A stretch of DNA of 6,734 nucleotides from Thermoleophilia bacterium (GTDB lineage Bacteria; Actinomycetota; Thermoleophilia; Gaiellales; SKUG01): contig JAOPYS010000319.1 in assembly GCA_025964465.1 (NCBI GenBank), positions 1 through 6,734 on the forward strand. Reading direction: 5' to 3'. Below are positions 5,683-6,734 of the stretch, in pieces; within the stretch, counting starts at the first letter, position 1, and each line of letters starts with the position of its first letter. The position numbers were made by a program, and so were the translations under genes. The notes beneath the pieces were generated by a model. That model worked only from the letters and a program-made list of their open reading frames with translations, searched no databases and was not told where the DNA came from.

Positions 5683-6465
5683 ACGATTGCGGACGATGTA
5701 CGCCGACAGGCGCTGGCCGGTGTCGTGAACGTGCTGCAGGTGTTGGGCGGCCACGTCGAAGGTGGGCGTGCCCAGGTAGCCGTGCACCTGGTGCAGCTCC
5801 TTCGCGTACTCGGTGAAGGTGCGACCCGTGCGGGCCTGGATGCCCAGGTGGCGGGTGATCTGGTCGAAGGTCGTCGCTCCGAACTCGGAGATGAGCCGCG
5901 AGGCGACCTGGGCGTACTCGTCCGCCCCGAGCCTGGCACCGGCGGCGATGTCGAGGTGTCGGTTCGCATCGGCCCACGTGCCGAGCTTGAGGCGCGCTCC
6001 GATCGCGTCGACGTCGCGCCGGTATGTGCTCTCCCGCATGCCACGAGCTCGCGCCGACTCGGCGGGTGTCGCGTCGACCGCAGCGGCCGCGGCCGGCGCG
6101 CTCCTGCCCGCTTCCGCTCCGTAGGGCGCGGGCCACATCGGTTGTCGCCCTTCGGTCACCGCACGCAGCTCGCCGACTCCCTGCCGTGCGTGGTGGATCG
6201 CCGACGTCGTCGCCCCGCCGCCGGCGACCGTGCGTGCGTCCTCGGCGAGTGCGTTCGCCATCGAGGGCCACTCCTCGGCGACGACGTCACCCGCGCCGCG
6301 CAGCAGTGACGCGAGCCGCGTCGGCTCCATCGTCGCGGCGTGTCGATCGATGTGTTCGAACAGCAACAGGCCGTGCTGTGCGTTTGCGACGTTGATCATC
6401 GAGCCCCCCGGATCGATCGTGTACCGGTACGTCGTGGGGGCGGGCCCGCGGGTGATGCTGGGCAT
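5674..6465 (-). CDS. Hypothetical helical protein with tandem 36-residue repeats
   Basis: This is an unrecognised 263-residue, cysteine-free soluble protein. The N-terminal part (about 24-105) is predicted helical from its pattern, and 108-140 is a Pro/Ala-rich linker. The C-terminal part contains units starting at residues 162, 198 and 234, exactly 36 apart. They share [TW/F] at 2-3, H-L at 9-10 and Y at 23, with T-G at 16-17 in the last two. Units 1 and 2 share nine of 27 aligned residues; units 2 and 3 share eight. A half-unit (142-161) with G and Y at matching positions precedes them, and the last unit stops after 30 residues. Each unit looks like a helix pair, suggesting a solenoid-like binding surface. 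The start at 6465 has a weak ribosome site; Met23 (6399), behind a G-rich stretch, would give 241 residues. It lies 21 nt after the zinc-ribbon gene, likely in one transcript. Confidence 0.75.
   Translation of the reverse strand: MPSITRGPAPTTYRYTIDPGGSMINVANAQHGLLLFEHIDRHAATMEPTRLASLLRGAGDVVAEEWPSMANALAEDARTVAGGGATTSAIHHARQGVGELRAVTEGRQPMWPAPYGAEAGRSAPAAAAAVDATPAESARARGMRESTYRRDVDAIGARLKLGTWADANRHLDIAAGARLGADEYAQVASRLISEFGATTFDQITRHLGIQARTGRTFTEYAKELHQVHGYLGTPTFDVAAQHLQHVHDTGQRLSAYIVRNRRV
5677..6042 (-). repeat. Protein-level tandem repeat region, 36-residue (108-nt) period
   Basis: On the minus strand unit 1 is 5982-5875, unit 2 5874-5767 and unit 3 5766-5677 (truncated at the stop), with a half-unit at 6042-5983. 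The repetition is seen in the protein (conserved HL and Y at fixed positions) and has largely decayed in the DNA, so it is an old duplication and not a recent tandem expansion. Confidence 0.65.
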
Positions 6466-6486
6466 GTGCGCCTGCGAACAGGTCGG

Positions 6487-6699
6487 TCAGCCGGCGCCCG
6501 GCGCCATGCCCGTGTAGGAGTCGCGCGGCACGCGGTAGGCGAAGCCCACCAGCGTCGCGCCGCAGTGCTCGCACGCGGCCGAGACGTCACCGGGCAGCGG
6601 CGGGATGGAGTGCGCCTCGTCGTCGAGGCCGGTCTCGGCGGCGCACGCGGGGCACAGCAGCACCATCGGCTGGTCGGCGGTCGGTTCGGTGGCGTCCAT
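6487..6699 (-). CDS. Small Cys4 zinc-ribbon-like protein, 70 residues
   Basis: This short protein has two CxxC knuckles: C16-P-A-C19 and C43-E-H-C46, 23 residues apart, each with the hydrophobic surroundings and glycine (G47) typical of zinc ribbons. It probably binds one structural zinc. The N terminus (1-12) is acidic and flexible, and the tail (about 57-70) is Gly/Pro-rich. No further family can be named; stand-alone ribbons of this size serve as nucleic-acid- or protein-binding adaptors, but no role is shown here. A ribosome site GGAG lies 6 nt before the ATG at 6699. The gene is 21 nt upstream of the repeat-protein gene on the same strand and likely cotranscribed with it. Confidence 0.75.
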   Translation of the reverse strand: MDATEPTADQPMVLLCPACAAETGLDDEAHSIPPLPGDVSAACEHCGATLVGFAYRVPRDSYTGMAPGAG

Positions 6700-6705
6700 G
6701 GTTGT

Positions 6706-6709
6706 CTCC
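6706..6709 (-). promoter_or_regulatory. Ribosome-binding site of the zinc-ribbon gene
   Basis: Read on the minus strand, GGAG followed by six bases precedes the ATG at 6699. It supports that start over the in-frame Met12, which would begin only four residues before the first cysteine. Confidence 0.55.
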
Positions 6710-6734
6710 GGATTCGCGTGGGGTAACGGCCGTC

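Noticed and set aside
5548..6309. 253-residue plus-strand frame opposite the repeat protein
   Set aside because: The minus-strand frame shows a regular 36-residue protein repeat and a plausible operon context; the plus-strand frame is Arg/Ser-rich without pattern.

Overview
The window is very GC-rich, gene-dense DNA, probably from an actinobacterium. The evidence is the high third-position G+C, GTG starts, a flagellar export-gate cluster, and a eukaryotic-type (UDPGP family) UDP-glucose pyrophosphorylase. A flagellated high-GC actinobacterial lineage, perhaps Thermoleophilia (Solirubrobacterales/Patulibacter-like), fits, but that placement is inference.

Left part (1-3616, + strand): the 3' end of fliO, then fliP, fliQ, fliR and flhB. 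These encode the membrane core of the flagellar type III export apparatus. FliP, FliQ and FliR form the gate and FlhB is the substrate-specificity switch. FliO is an assembly chaperone for FliP. From fliP to flhB the genes are tightly packed: 2 nt, 1 nt, then an 11-nt overlap. The fliO-fliP junction is different. It has an 84-nt C-rich, nearly T-free spacer and then a perfect 10-bp inverted repeat that buries both candidate fliP start codons, with no visible Shine-Dalgarno site. No flhA follows flhB, so the operon ends here.

Middle (3617-5187): a 176-bp non-coding stretch separates flhB from a convergent minus-strand gene. It holds two 39-nt palindromes that are diverged copies of each other, spaced 73 bp apart, with one compensatory base-pair change between them. 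The minus-strand gene encodes a complete 464-residue UTP-glucose-1-phosphate uridylyltransferase.

Right part (5188-6734): a 146-bp divergent intergenic region carries three GCAGG direct repeats about one helical turn apart. It leads into a + strand gene for an unrecognised 111-residue protein. Only 4 bp beyond that gene's stop is the stop of a convergent minus-strand pair: a 70-residue Cys4 zinc-ribbon protein followed by a 263-residue helical protein. The C-terminal half of the larger protein consists of tandem units with an exact 36-residue period. I do not recognise this family, and it is the best candidate here for something undescribed.
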